A stretch of DNA of 64,000 nt from JACCXG01 sp963750935 (GCA_963750935.1 CAVVSR010000019.1:177792-241791); one strand, 5' to 3'; shown: positions 1 through 12,844, counted from the stretch's first letter. The notes: generated by a model from the sequence alone, not told the origin. A program made the numbers and translations.

Positions 1-499
1 CCAGAGCGGGAGCGTCAGGGCGCCGGCGTTGCCTGAGCTGACGTTGGTGTTGGTGATGTCGTACTGGAAAGCGTGGACGAGCTCGTGCCCGAGCACGTGG
101 TCCGTGGATTCGATCGGGCCGGCCAGCGGCAGGATGATGCGCCGCTTATAGGCTTCGGTGACGCCCCCCGTGCCTTCCCCGATTTCCCCCTGGATCGCCG
201 TGGTCTGCCAGAAGTGCGAGGGGCTGGCGTACAGAATCAGCGGCTGGCGCCCGCGCAGCTCGTGGTTCAGCAGTTTCGACAACCGCGAGTACCACCGCTC
301 GGCCATGCGCGCCGCCATCCGTGCGCCCGCTTCTTCCTCGGTATAGAAGTAGATATCGAAGTGCTCGGTCTTCAGCACCTGGAAGTCGAAGGTCCGGTAC
401 CTGAACTTTATTGCGGCCAAAGTAGCCACCCTGCGCAAGGGCGGTGGCCGGAAGCAGGAGAAGAACACACCACGCGATTGCTGCGCGAACTCTAGCCAT
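1..499 (-). CDS. Secreted MA-like zinc metallopeptidase, N-terminal part (cut by window edge, one frameshift)
   Basis: The ATG at 499 opens a signal peptide (hydrophobic run, then ALAQ) followed by GYFGRNKVQ. From about position 401 the product continues in another frame as YRTFDFQVLKTEHFDIYFY, so one extra base is present near 400-402. Further on lies GHELVHAFQYD, an HExxH zinc site typical of gluzincin (peptidase MA-like) proteins. In Acidobacteriota such proteins usually carry a TolB/WD40-like propeller after this domain; that part would lie beyond the left edge and is inferred. The protein should act outside the cytoplasmic membrane. The family assignment is good and its substrate is unknown. 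Confidence 0.8.
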
Positions 500-553
500 A
501 GGCTGCCTCGACTGCAATGGATATGCCCGACGGTTTTGATACACTGCGCCGCG

Positions 554-2380
<1,827 letters not shown>

Positions 2381-2419
2381 ACATCGACGAACGTCCACGT
2401 ACCACTCGAGGTGAGACCG

Positions 2420-2590
2420 ATGCAGGTCCGACACAAGTTGTTCAAGAGCTCGTTCAAGTCATGGGAATCGCTGTGCGACGAAGCGGCGGCGTTCGCCTCG
2501 GAGCTCGGACGCGACAAGCTGATCAGCATCAGCGTCACTCAGGGCGACACGGGCGGCCGGGGCGTCGTCTTCGTCTGGTACTGGGACTGA
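2420..2590 (+). CDS. Conserved small protein downstream of cstA (56 aa)
   Basis: A short ORF begins MQVRHKLFKSSFKSW and ends VVFVWYWD. A GAGGTGA ribosome-binding site lies about 6 bases before its ATG. It begins 40 bp after cstA and probably shares its transcript. In enterobacteria cstA is followed by a YbdD-type protein, but this one is not recognisably related. It is soluble, with basic and aromatic residues at both ends, no signal peptide and no membrane segment. Function unknown. Confidence 0.65.
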   Translation: MQVRHKLFKSSFKSWESLCDEAAAFASELGRDKLISISVTQGDTGGRGVVFVWYWD

Positions 2591-2665
2591 CGGCGGCCGG
2601 CCTGGCGCTCTGATACGATCGAGCACGCTAGTCCCATCAATCGACGTTAGAGAGGATTCTCCGAA

Positions 2666-3103
2666 ATGCCTTACCCGGAATCGTTCATCGGCCCGATGCG
2701 CCAGGAGCTCACCCGCCTCGGTGTGCAGGAGCTCCGCACGCCGGCGGATGTCGACGCCTTGATGTCCCGACCGTCCACGTCCACGATGATCGTGGTGAAT
2801 TCGATGTGCGGGTGTGCCGCAGGAAAGGCGCGGCCAGGGATCGCGCTGGCGCTGCAGCACGCCAACAAGCCCGACGTGACGGCGACAGTGTTCGCCGGCG
2901 GCGACATCGAAGCAACCGAGCGCGCGCGCAGCTATTTCACCGGCTATCCCGCGTCTTCTCCCTCCATCGCCCTTCTTCGAGATGGCCAGCTGCTCTACAT
3001 GATGGAGCGGCGGCAGATCGAGAACCAGAGCGCCGAGGCGATCGCGCGCAACCTCACCGACGCGTTCGACAAGCACTGCGCGGCGCCTCAGGCGTCGCGC
3101 TAG
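2666..3103 (+). CDS. Bacilliredoxin, BrxA/BrxB (YphP/YqiW) family
   Basis: A 145-aa cytosolic protein with the family motif MCGCAAGKARPG; the CGC redox triad is at residues 48-50. The C-terminal YFTGYPASSPSIALLRDG region and full length match BrxA/BrxB proteins. These remove bacillithiol from mixed disulfides on protein cysteines after oxidative or electrophile stress. AGAGG lies 10 bases before the ATG. Whether this organism makes bacillithiol cannot be seen here. A repeat-rich intergenic stretch follows directly. Confidence 0.9.
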   Translation: MPYPESFIGPMRQELTRLGVQELRTPADVDALMSRPSTSTMIVVNSMCGCAAGKARPGIALALQHANKPDVTATVFAGGDIEATERARSYFTGYPASSPSIALLRDGQLLYMMERRQIENQSAEAIARNLTDAFDKHCAAPQASR

Positions 3104-3117
3104 CTCTCGCTAGCGCG

Positions 3118-3226
3118 CAACTCCCAACTTCCAATTCCCAACTCCCAAGCCAGTTCTCCAATTTGGGAATTGGGAGTTGGGAGTTGGGAGTTGGGAGTTT
3201 GCCTGGGAGTTGGAAGTTGGGAGTTG
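3118..3226. repeat. Heptameric repeat tract and imperfect inverted repeat (GGGAGTT type)
   Basis: The left half consists of units such as AACTCCC and AATTCCC; the right half of their complements, GGGAATT and repeated GGGAGTT. The two halves face each other across about 14 bases, so the tract can fold into a long imperfect hairpin. It starts about 15 bp after the bacilliredoxin stop and may also help end transcription, although no T-run follows. Confidence 0.85.
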
Positions 3227-3359
3227 AGGTAAAACCGCCTGCAGCCGCCGGCTGCCACACCGGTCAAACCGCCCGGCGCCGCCGCTGACATACACTCTCA
3301 TCCGACGCCGCCGCGCCCGGCGCGCATCAGCCTGCTCCTCGGTTTCTGATCGGACGACG

Positions 3360-4079
3360 ATGGCCAGTGTCAGGAAGGTTTCCGCCGCTCCCAGCGCGAA
3401 CACGGTCGTGCGCTGGTTGAAGAGTCAGGGACAGAAGAGCACACGCGACGGCATGACTCGCTACGGCCTTCCCAACGGCCGCGCGTTTGGCGTGCCCGTG
3501 GGCGTGATGCAGCGCGAGGCCAAACGGATCGGCCGGAACCAGGGCCTGGCCGCGGCGCTCTGGCACACCGGGTGGTACGAGGCCCGCATGATGTCCGCCT
3601 TCATCGGCGATCCCGAGGAGCTGTCCGCGGCGCAGATGGATGCCTGGTGCCGCGACTTCGACAACTGGGGCATCTGCGACACCCTCTGCTTCCACCTCTT
3701 CGACCGCACGCCGCACGCCTGGGCCAAGGTCAAGGCCTGGACCCGCCGTCCGGGCGAATTCGAGAAGCGCGCCGGCTTTGCGCTGCTGGCGTCGCTCGCG
3801 CTCCACGACAAGGCGGCGCCCGACGAGCCGTTCATCAAGGCGCTGCCGCTGATCGAGCGCGAAGCCGTGGACGACCGCAACTTCGTCAAGAAGGGGATCA
3901 GCTGGGCGCTGCGGTTGATCGGCCGGCGCAACGTCGCCCTCAATGCGCAGGCCGTGGAGGTCGCGAAACGTCTCGCCGCCTCCGAGCAGCCAGGCGCGCG
4001 ATGGGTCGGCCGCGACGCTCTGCGCGAGCTGACGAGTCCACCGGTCGTGCAGCGGCTCGCGCGTGCGAAGAAGCGCTAG
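3360..4079 (+). CDS. AlkD-like DNA alkylation repair protein
   Basis: A 239-aa, mostly helical HEAT-like-repeat protein. It contains WYEARMMSAFIGDP and WCRDFDNWGICD, the central signature of the AlkC/AlkD DNA glycosylase superfamily, which removes N3- and N7-alkylated purines. The conserved acidic residue sits in the DNWxxCD part. The basic C-terminus ends LARAKKR. Its stop codon overlaps that of the convergent sigma-factor gene by 4 bp. A family member is clear; catalytic activity is inferred. Confidence 0.82.
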   Translation: MASVRKVSAAPSANTVVRWLKSQGQKSTRDGMTRYGLPNGRAFGVPVGVMQREAKRIGRNQGLAAALWHTGWYEARMMSAFIGDPEELSAAQMDAWCRDFDNWGICDTLCFHLFDRTPHAWAKVKAWTRRPGEFEKRAGFALLASLALHDKAAPDEPFIKALPLIEREAVDDRNFVKKGISWALRLIGRRNVALNAQAVEVAKRLAASEQPGARWVGRDALRELTSPPVVQRLARAKKR

Positions 4080-5386
4080 TCCCCTGGACAACGCGCTCTG
4101 TCGGTGGACGGAAACGTCAGCCGCGCGGCCTGCGTCCTGAGGTAGTTGCGCTCGGGCGTACTCGTCGTGCGGTCGGCGGCAGCGCCATAGTGAGCCGCGG
4201 CGAGCGCGTGGTCCCCCGCCATCTCGTGAAGATGCGCGCGGACCGCGTCGAGCCGGTAGTGCCCCGCCATCCGCGGATCGCGGTCGAGCGCGGCGAGCAG
4301 CGCCAGGCCGGCCCGCGGCCCCTCCACCATCGCCGCCGCGATGGCGTGATTGAGCGTGACCATCGGGTTGTCCGACATCCGCTTGAGCAGGCCATACAGC
4401 GCGAGAATCTGCGGCCAGTCGGTATCCTCCGCCCGTCCGGCTTCGTCGTGCACCGCCGCGATCGCCGCCTGCAGCTGGTACGCGCCGATCGAGCCGCGTG
4501 ACAACGTCGCGCTGATCAACGACACGCCTTCCGCGATCGCCTCGCGGTTCCAGCGCGTGCGGTCCTGCTTGTCGAGGGGAATCAGCTCACCGTCCGCGCC
4601 GGTGCGCGCGGGACGCCGCGCGTCGGTCAGCAGCATCAGCGCCAGCAGGCCGGCCACCTCGCCATGATGCGGCAGCAGGCCGTGCACCGCGCGCGTCAGC
4701 CGGATCGCTTCGTTCGAGAGATCGCTGCGGTGCAGGTCGGTCCCCGCGCTGCTCGTGTAGCCCTCGTTGAAGATCAGATACAGGACGTGCAGCACCGCCG
4801 CGAGCCGGTCCTCGCGCTCGTCGTCTGTCGGCATCCGGAATCCGACACCGGAGGTCTTGATCCGCTGCTTGGCGCGGCTGATCCGCTGCGCCATCGTCGA
4901 TTCGGGGACCAGGTAGGCGCTGGCGATCTCGGCCGTCGTGAGGCCTCCCACCGCACGCAGGGTGAGCGCGATCGCCGAGGTCGACGTCAGCGATGGATGG
5001 CAGCACATGAACAGCAGGACGAGCGTGTCGTCGTGCCCCGCGGCCTCGCTCGCTCCTGACCATACGCCGCCGAACGGGTCGTCCAGGATGGCGTCAGGTG
5101 GCGGAACGATCTGATCGTCGGCCGGCGCCTGGGTGACGAGCAGGGTTTCGCGGCGGCGGCGCGCGATGTCGCTCCGGATCTGGTCGGTGATCCGCCGCGC
5201 GGCGACGTGGATCAACCATCCGGCCGGGCTGTCGGGAATACCGTCGCGCGGCCACTGCTGCGACGCGGCCAGCAGTGCCTCCTGCACCGCGTCCTCCGCG
5301 GCAGGAAAGTCGCGGAATCGCCTGACGATCGCCCCCAGCACCTGCGGCGCCAGCTCGCGCAACAGGTGCTCGCCGCTGAACTCCAT
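4076..5386 (-). CDS. ECF42-type RNA polymerase sigma factor with DUF6596 extension
   Basis: A 436-aa sigma-70-family protein. Region 2 lies at about residues 10-75 (AAEDAVQEALLAASQQWP) and region 4 at about 120-180 (AEIASAYLVPESTMAQRIS). Then comes the long helical extension with LYLIFNEGYTSSAG typical of the ECF42 group. Such factors have no classical anti-sigma; the C-terminal domain controls activity and the usual partner is a DGPF/YCII protein. That partner is encoded directly upstream, with 10 bp between the two genes, in the same direction. Confidence 0.92.
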   Translation of the reverse strand: MEFSGEHLLRELAPQVLGAIVRRFRDFPAAEDAVQEALLAASQQWPRDGIPDSPAGWLIHVAARRITDQIRSDIARRRRETLLVTQAPADDQIVPPPDAILDDPFGGVWSGASEAAGHDDTLVLLFMCCHPSLTSTSAIALTLRAVGGLTTAEIASAYLVPESTMAQRISRAKQRIKTSGVGFRMPTDDEREDRLAAVLHVLYLIFNEGYTSSAGTDLHRSDLSNEAIRLTRAVHGLLPHHGEVAGLLALMLLTDARRPARTGADGELIPLDKQDRTRWNREAIAEGVSLISATLSRGSIGAYQLQAAIAAVHDEAGRAEDTDWPQILALYGLLKRMSDNPMVTLNHAIAAAMVEGPRAGLALLAALDRDPRMAGHYRLDAVRAHLHEMAGDHALAAAHYGAAADRTTSTPERNYLRTQAARLTFPSTDRARCPGD

Positions 5387-5396
5387 CCTCGTGACG

Positions 5397-5795
5397 CTAC
5401 ATGTCCGCCGGAGGACCGCACATCACTTCACGGACCTCGATCGGCATGTTCATCGGCCCGCCACCGGGCCCCGGCGCCGCCGACGCGCGGGCGGCGATCT
5501 CGTAGGCGCGCTGCGCCGACTCGACGTGCACGATCCAGTAGCCGGCCAGGAACTCCTTCGCCTCGGCAAACGGCCCGTCGGTGACCTCGGGAGCGCCTGT
5601 CTTGCCCGCCCGGACGATGCGTGCCTGGCCCGGGGAGGCGAGCCCTTCCAACCCGACGAGCTCGCCGGAGTCCTTCAGTTCCTTGGCGAACCGCATCATG
5701 AAACCCATGTGAGCCTTGAGGTCGTCCGGCGACCAGTTCGTCGCGGCCCAGTCCCCGGTGCCCCTCGGCGCATTCATCATCAGCATGAACTTCAT
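5397..5795 (-). CDS. YCII-related DGPF-domain protein, ECF42 partner
   Basis: A 132-aa protein beginning MKFMLMMNAP, with the diagnostic DGPFAEAKE at residues 73-81 and the GYWIVHVES strand after it. DGPF proteins are small ferredoxin-fold proteins encoded beside ECF42 sigma factors, and their biochemical role is unknown. It is the first gene of a two-gene operon with the sigma factor. Confidence 0.92.
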   Translation of the reverse strand: MKFMLMMNAPRGTGDWAATNWSPDDLKAHMGFMMRFAKELKDSGELVGLEGLASPGQARIVRAGKTGAPEVTDGPFAEAKEFLAGYWIVHVESAQRAYEIAARASAAPGPGGGPMNMPIEVREVMCGPPADM

Positions 5796-5941
5796 GTCGT
5801 CAGCTCCTCGGCTCGTGCGCCCCGATTGGCGCGTTCACGGGGTAAGTCGGAGCACGAAGCCGGTTTTCGACATGCTCGAACAGAAACCTCGGAAGAGGTC
5901 ATTCTAGGTTGGGACAGCCCGTGCGAGCGCGGAGTTGACGT

Positions 5942-6524
5942 CTACCGAATGAATTCAATCCGGTCGATTTCGAGCACTCCGCGGTTGGCGCCCTGACTGT
6001 GGACGTAGCAGTACTTGACGTCGATCGGCGGCCGATACTGGCCTGGAGTCAGGTCGACCTCCGTCCACTCGGATTGCGGCTGGAGGGTGGCGTGGGCGGC
6101 GGCTTGCGCCGTCGGATCGAACGAGTGCACGGGCGTCACCGTTTCGCAGTTCGCGGTCACGAAGTGCGTCTGCGACGCCGATGGCGCAACCGACGGCTGC
6201 CATCGATACCGCAGGCGAACCGTCCGGATTCCGGTCGACGGGGGCGTGAGATCCGGACCGCGGACCAGCCACGGCTGGTCGCCGCGCTCGATCCTGATGA
6301 ACGCGTCCGTGCCGGTCCCTTCGAGGGCGAGTGTGCCGCGCGCGACCACGTTCTCGGTCCAGACCGCCAGCTCCTCGCGCGAATCCCACACGTCTGGCCG
6401 TCAACGGCGTCACCGAGCTGGGCACCGTCGGGCCGGCGATGACATAGGACGCCGGCTGCTCACCGGTCCGGCAAGCCGTCGTCAGAACCACGATCGCGGC
6501 GACGCCGAGGACGACGCGCGTCAT
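5942..6524 (-). CDS. Putative secreted lipoprotein, function unknown (frameshifted)
   Basis: The ATG at 6524 starts MTRVVLGVAAIVVLTTAC, a lipoprotein signal peptide with a TTAC lipobox. The frame then breaks near 6391-6396. The rest, from VWDSREELAVW to EIDRIEFIR, is read in a second frame. The mature part looks like a beta-sandwich and I know no family for it. Its start codon overlaps the restored stop of the upstream beta-barrel gene (ATGA), so the two form an operon and probably work together in the outer envelope. Confidence 0.6.
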
Positions 6525-7092
6525 CGGTAGCCTCCCAGGCCGAATGTGATCCCACGGCACCGCGAACGGCGAGCCCGGCCGCCTCGCCGAACATCGCCTG
6601 CGCGGAAAACGACGCGGCCGCATGACGATGGATCACGACATCCTGCGCGATGCCAACAATCGGCAGGTTGGGAGGCTCGACGAACACCCTGTCGAACGAT
6701 GGATGGACGACGATCGACTGGTCGAGACGGGTGATCCGAGTTTCGCTGCGCTGCTGAAACGAGACAAGGCCCGCGGCGCCGGCCGTCAACGACAACGTTC
6801 GCGTGCGGCCTCGCCGCAGCGGGATCTTCAGCTGGGTCGTGTAGAGGGCGTTGATGCCGGAGCTCTCGGACGGACCAACTCTCTCGATCCCGAGCTCGAA
6901 TCCCAGCGAGCGCCCGGCGTTGAGTGTCAGGCGTGGGCCGACGCCGACGACGAAGTAGGGGCCTTCGGCGACGATCGGGACGAGGACTGAGACGGTGCCG
7001 CCGAGCTCGAGACGGGGCGGCGTGGACTGCTCGGCGCGCACGGACGAGGCGGCGGCGAGCAGCAGGAGCACGGTCAGCATCGGGCGTGTCAT
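6521..7092 (-). CDS. Putative outer-membrane beta-barrel protein (one 3' frameshift)
   Basis: A signal peptide (MTRPMLTVLLLLAAASSVRA) is followed by alternating hydrophobic strands such as YFVVGVGPRLTLNAGRSLGF. As written, the frame runs on into arginine-rich sequence to 6460. Adding one base in the CCC run at 6551-6553 gives the ending GITFGLGGYR and a TGA at 6521-6523 that overlaps the next ATG. That ending is typical of small barrels, so the corrected end is preferred. About 190 aa. Porin or assembly role unknown. Confidence 0.7.
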
Positions 7093-7195
7093 GCGTCCTC
7101 CGCCCGGTAAGGCGCGGACGCCGGACGAATCCGGCTCACGGCTGCCCTGCTGTCGCCAATCGGCCGGGACGGCCAGGAGATGGGAAGATTGACGC

Positions 7196-7861
7196 GTGGC
7201 GTTTCAACCGTCCTCCAAGGCCCGGCTCACCGACTACGATCTCGACCGCTTTGGCGGCGACACGCTGTTCGACCGGCTGGGCCGTGCGGTCTGCGAAGCC
7301 GGATGCCTGCCGCGGAAAGAGCTGTTCGAGGCCTGGGAGGTCGCCCGGCGCGTGCGCCGGTTGTTCCGGGGTGGACGGGTCGTCGATCTGGGCGGCGGCC
7401 ACGGCCTGCTGGCGCAGGTCATGCTCATCCTGGACGACTCGTCTCCCGGCGCCATCGTCGTGGATACGAACCTGCCGCCGTCCGGCGCGAAGGTGCACGA
7501 CGCGCTGATCCACGCGTGGCCGCGGCTGGCTGGACGCGTCGCGTTCGTGTCGAGTCCGCTCGACGAGATCCCGATCGCGTCAACCGATGTCGTCGTGTCG
7601 AGCCACGCCTGTGGCGCCCTGACCGATCGCGTGCTGGCACGGGCGGTGGACGTGCGCGCGCGGGTGGCCGTCCTTCCCTGCTGTCACGACCTCGAGACGT
7701 GCGATGCCGGCGCACTCGCCGGCTGGCTGGAGTCTCCGACCGCTGTCGACGTCGTGCGGGCGATGCGCCTGGAACAGCAGGGCTATCGCGTGTGGACGCA
7801 GACGATCCCCGCCGCGATCACGCCGCAGAATCGATTGCTCCTCGGCCAGCCTGCCGCCTGA
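7196..7861 (+). CDS. SAM-dependent methyltransferase-like protein (Methyltransf_32 type)
   Basis: 221 aa from a GTG start. VVDLGGGHGLLA is the SAM-binding motif I loop. SSHACGALTD and VAVLPCCHD match the second half of Methyltransf_32-type domains. Soluble and cytosolic. The substrate cannot be told from sequence. The next gene starts 5 bp after its stop, so the two are probably cotranscribed. Confidence 0.72.
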   Translation: MAFQPSSKARLTDYDLDRFGGDTLFDRLGRAVCEAGCLPRKELFEAWEVARRVRRLFRGGRVVDLGGGHGLLAQVMLILDDSSPGAIVVDTNLPPSGAKVHDALIHAWPRLAGRVAFVSSPLDEIPIASTDVVVSSHACGALTDRVLARAVDVRARVAVLPCCHDLETCDAGALAGWLESPTAVDVVRAMRLEQQGYRVWTQTIPAAITPQNRLLLGQPAA

Positions 7862-7865
7862 CGAC

Positions 7866-8408
7866 GTGCCGCTGATCGTCATTCCCGTCGTCCTGCTGGT
7901 CATGCTCGGCTTCATTGCGCTGCTGCCGATCGCGATCGTGCAGCGCTACCGCGCGGGCACGGCGCGCCAGCCCGCTCGCGGGTGGCTCGCGACCATCAAC
8001 ATCGTCGGACTGTCGATCTCCGTGGTCATGTTCCTGACCGGGGCCGCGCTGACCAACTTCTGGGTGTCGTCGGCGTTGATCTACACGCTGGCCGGGCTCG
8101 GGACCGGGCTGGTGCTGGGATTCATCGGCCTGACGCTGACCCGGTGGGAACCGTCACCGCGAGGACTCCACTTCACGCCAAACCGCTGGCTCGTGCTCGG
8201 GATCACGCTGGTCGTGACCGCGCGCGTCGCGTATGGCTTCTGGCGCGGCTGGCAGTCCTGGCAGTCGGCGGTGGACGGCGGCTCGTGGGTCGTCGCGTCT
8301 GGTGCCGTCGGTGCGCTTGCTGCCGGCGCCGTCGTGCTCGGCTATTACCTCACCTACTGGATCGGCGTTCGTCGCCGGCTGGAGCGTCACTGGCGCACGC
8401 GGAGCTGA
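7866..8408 (+). CDS. Small polytopic membrane protein, function unknown
   Basis: From the GTG at 7866, 180 aa with about five hydrophobic segments. A central cytoplasmic-looking loop, RWEPSPRGLHFTPNRW, precedes LVLGITLVVTARVAYGFW. The layout resembles CcdC/DUF1453-like membrane proteins, but I cannot confirm that. It follows the methyltransferase gene closely and is convergent with the YdeI-like gene. Confidence 0.6.
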   Translation: MPLIVIPVVLLVMLGFIALLPIAIVQRYRAGTARQPARGWLATINIVGLSISVVMFLTGAALTNFWVSSALIYTLAGLGTGLVLGFIGLTLTRWEPSPRGLHFTPNRWLVLGITLVVTARVAYGFWRGWQSWQSAVDGGSWVVASGAVGALAAGAVVLGYYLTYWIGVRRRLERHWRTRS

Positions 8409-8432
8409 CGTCCGCGGCCTCGCGCTGACCTG

Positions 8433-9042
8433 TCAGCGTGGCCGCTCCGGAAAGATCGTCTCGCCGCGCTCGAGCATCTCCACCAGCGCGGCAATCTTCT
8501 TCGCGCGGCCTGCCGGCGTCTTCATGTTGTTCGTGCGAAAGGCCAGGGCGAAGAGATTCTGCCGGCCGAGCGTTCGGAAGACCTTGCGCGCCTTCGGGAC
8601 TCGCCTCGATCGCGGCGCGCAGATCGTCGGGCACCGTCTCGGTCGAGGCGCTGCGCATCGGCGCGTAGGCCGCATCCCACCGGCCGTCGGCCCTGGCCGC
8701 GTCCACCTGCCGCTGCCCGTGCGGCGTCATGCGCCCCGCCGCCGTCAGACGCGCGATGTGGTCGCGGTTGATCTGGCTCCACACGCTCTTCGGGCGCCGC
8801 GGCGTGTAGCGCTGCAGGTAGGACTGATCGTCGTAGGCTTTGCGGATCCCGTCGATCCATCCCCAGCAGAGCACCACATCGAGCGCCTGGCCGATGGTGA
8901 TCGAGGGGACGCCGGAGTCCTTCTTGTAGACGCGCAGCCAGACCTCGGCCGCGCTCGCATGATGCTTCTCGAGCCACGCGCTGAATGCGGCTTCGGTGCG
9001 GAAGGCCTTGATGGCGGCGGGGTTGGGGACGACGGGTGCCAT
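8433..9042 (-). CDS. YdeI/OmpD-associated family protein (one frameshift)
   Basis: The ATG at 9042 gives MAPVVPNPAAIKAF. Family features follow: AWLEKHHASAAEVWL, KKDSGVPSITIGQALDVVLCWGWIDG and RYTPRRPKSVWSQIN. Near 8597 one extra C in a CCC run shifts the frame. In the next frame the protein ends as usual with RTNNMKTPAGRAKKIAALVE and ERGETIFPERPR. YdeI-type proteins have been linked to bacteriocin and antimicrobial-peptide tolerance, with no known mechanism. Confidence 0.8.
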
Positions 9043-9196
9043 AGCGGACGGTTGCTCCGTGATTGACGTGGCCGGATGCAGTTGCGTGCACCGGACCGTG
9101 GGTGCCGAGGGTAGCATGAGCATACGGCCGGCCCGTCTCGTCGCCTCCGGCGAGAGCGGCGCTCCCGCCAGGAGCCGGCCACGCGAGGCGTGACGC

Positions 9197-10711
<1,515 letters not shown>

Positions 10712-11005
10712 GGCGGAAAGCGGGCCGCCGTCTCCACAGCCATCGCAGCTCCACCGTAGGCATCCGGTGGCACGACTACCTCTGCTGCACACTCTACTGC
10801 TGTGCTCGCAATTTCGGCTCAACCGTGAGACCATCCGTATCCGCACGTCGACCAGACGTGCACCCACACTCAACCAATTCATAGGGTCTTGCTGCTCAAC
10901 CTGAGCCGCACACGAGACTGCGCGCTGAGCCCATCAGTTTCAGCGTGCCCGTTCAGCTGCCGGATGCGCTCCTCAAGAGAAGCGCCATTCCAGAAGGGAA
11001 GCTGT

Positions 11006-12844
11006 ATGTCTGCGCGCCTGTCGATCCGTCCTGCCCTGCCGATGACGCTCATCGGTGTCCTGCTGCTCGCCGGCCTCTTCACACCAGCGTCCGTGCACCT
11101 GAGTGCGTCACCATCGAACGCCGCGAAGCTGGGCCCGCTCGCACGCGAGCGGGCCCAGCGCTCGTCGGGACGTACGCGGGTGATCTTGCGCGTCGCCAAT
11201 CTCGGAGCGGCGCGGTCCGCGGTCGTTGCCGCGGGCGGCACGCTGGGTCGCACACTGCCGAGCATCTCGGGTCAGGTCGCGACCATGCCGAACGCCGCGC
11301 TGGCCGGCCTGAGTAACAGCTCGTCCGTGCTGAGTATCTCGATGGACCGCGATATCAGCGGAGCCACCGAACGCACGGGTGGGACGATCGGCGCCACTCA
11401 GCTTCGCGAGCAGCTTGGCTATGACGGCGCCGGCATCGGCGTCGCCATCGTCGACTCGGGCGTCGACGCAACGCACAACGACCTGACCGATCCGTCCGGA
11501 TCGCGAATCGATCGCTTCGTCGACTTCCTCAACGGCCGCACCGTCGCCTACGACGACTACGGCCACGGTACGCACGTCGCCGGTATCGTTGGCGGAAACG
11601 GCTCGCAATCGTCCGGACGACGGACCGGTATCGCGCCGGCAGCGCGGCTGATCGTGCTCAAGGCGCTCGACGGCGCCGGCAACGGCCAGATCAGCGACGT
11701 GATCGCCGCGATCGAATATGCGGTCGCGAATCGCGATGCGTTGAACATCCGCATCATCAATCTCTCGGTGGCAAGCGGCGTCTACGAATCGTACGAGACG
11801 GATCCGCTCGCGCAGGCGACGCGCTACGCCGTCCAGGCCGGCATCGTCGTCGTCGCGGCCGCCGGGAACAACGGCATCAGCCCGCAGGGCTTCACCCGCT
11901 ACGGCGGGATCACCGCGCCGGGCAACGCACCCTGGGTGCTGACGGTTGGCGGCTCGAGCCACATGGGCACCGTCGGCCGCAGCGACGATCGGATCGCGCT
12001 CTTCAGCTCCCGCGGTCCCACCGCGATCGACGCCACGGCGAAGCCGGACGTCGTCGCTCCCGGCGTGGGGATCGAATCGCTTGCCGCACCGGGCAGCACG
12101 CTGTACTCGTCGCTCTCCCCCTACCTCCTCGGCGGCACGACCACCGTCAGCGACGCGCCCTATCTCAGCATGAGCGGCACCAGCATGTCGGCGCCGGTCG
12201 TTGCCGGAACCGTCGCGTTGATGCTGCAGGCGAACCCGGCACTGACGCCGAACCAGGTGAAAGCCATCCTTCAATACACGGCGGAGTTTGACTCGCACGC
12301 CGATTCCCTGACACAGGGCGCCGGCTTCCTGAACGCACGCGGCGCGGTCGAACTCGCGAAGTTCCTCGCCGGCGGCGCTGGCTATCCCGACGCGACCGGA
12401 TGGAGCCGCCGGATCATCTGGGGCAACGACATGTTCAAGAACGGCCGCCTCACAGCCGGCGCCAGCGCGTGGAGCACCTTCGTGACGTGGGGCGCGGCAG
12501 CGGGACCGGGCGGCGCGCCGATTGAATTGGGCATTACCTGTACCGACGCCGCGTGCAGCGCCAGCGACGGCGCATGGTCGCTCGCTTCCACGAGCAGAAA
12601 TGTCGTGTGGGGGAACACCTGCGGCGGCGATTCCTGCCAGGCCCCCTGGACCCTCGCGGCAATCAGCGGCGCCAGCGATAGCGACACCGTGGTCTGGGGG
12701 ACCGTGGACGATGGGGAGACCGTCGTGTGGGGAACGATCGATGGCGGCGAAACCGTGGTGTGGGGCACATCCGATGCCGGTGAAACCGTCGTGTGGGGCA
12801 CGAGCTGCTCTGGACCGGCCTGCATTCCCGCCATCTGGAGATAG
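11006..12844 (+). CDS. Secreted subtilisin-like serine peptidase (S8) with VWGT repeat tail
   Basis: The start is the ATG at 11006, after AGAAGGGA; it opens a signal peptide (LIGVLLLAGLFTPASVHLSA). An inhibitor-like propeptide covers about residues 45-115. The S8 domain has Asp150 (VDSGVD), His187 (GHGTHVAG), the oxyanion stretch AAAGNNG and Ser393 (GTSMSAP). After the domain the chain carries several VVWGN/VVWGT motifs, the last ones in 11-residue repeats, and four cysteine pairs. Similar tails occur on acidobacterial subtilases. A histidine-kinase gene begins 4 bp downstream. Confidence 0.93.
   Translation: MSARLSIRPALPMTLIGVLLLAGLFTPASVHLSASPSNAAKLGPLARERAQRSSGRTRVILRVANLGAARSAVVAAGGTLGRTLPSISGQVATMPNAALAGLSNSSSVLSISMDRDISGATERTGGTIGATQLREQLGYDGAGIGVAIVDSGVDATHNDLTDPSGSRIDRFVDFLNGRTVAYDDYGHGTHVAGIVGGNGSQSSGRRTGIAPAARLIVLKALDGAGNGQISDVIAAIEYAVANRDALNIRIINLSVASGVYESYETDPLAQATRYAVQAGIVVVAAAGNNGISPQGFTRYGGITAPGNAPWVLTVGGSSHMGTVGRSDDRIALFSSRGPTAIDATAKPDVVAPGVGIESLAAPGSTLYSSLSPYLLGGTTTVSDAPYLSMSGTSMSAPVVAGTVALMLQANPALTPNQVKAILQYTAEFDSHADSLTQGAGFLNARGAVELAKFLAGGAGYPDATGWSRRIIWGNDMFKNGRLTAGASAWSTFVTWGAAAGPGGAPIELGITCTDAACSASDGAWSLASTSRNVVWGNTCGGDSCQAPWTLAAISGASDSDTVVWGTVDDGETVVWGTIDGGETVVWGTSDAGETVVWGTSCSGPACIPAIWR
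12686..12802 (+). repeat. Tandem 33-bp coding repeats (TVVWGT-xDxGE)
   Basis: Three full 33-bp units starting at 12686, 12719 and 12752, plus a partial fourth, encode TVVWGTVDDGE, TVVWGTIDGGE, TVVWGTSDAGE and TVVWGT. Codon changes between units keep the amino acids, so the repeat is conserved as protein. A regular 11-residue unit suggests a beta-helical or solenoid tail. Confidence 0.9.

Noticed and set aside
12686..12802. CRISPR-like regular repeats
   Set aside because: The units abut without spacers and lie in frame inside a coding region. The heptamer tracts also lack spacers. No cas genes are present.
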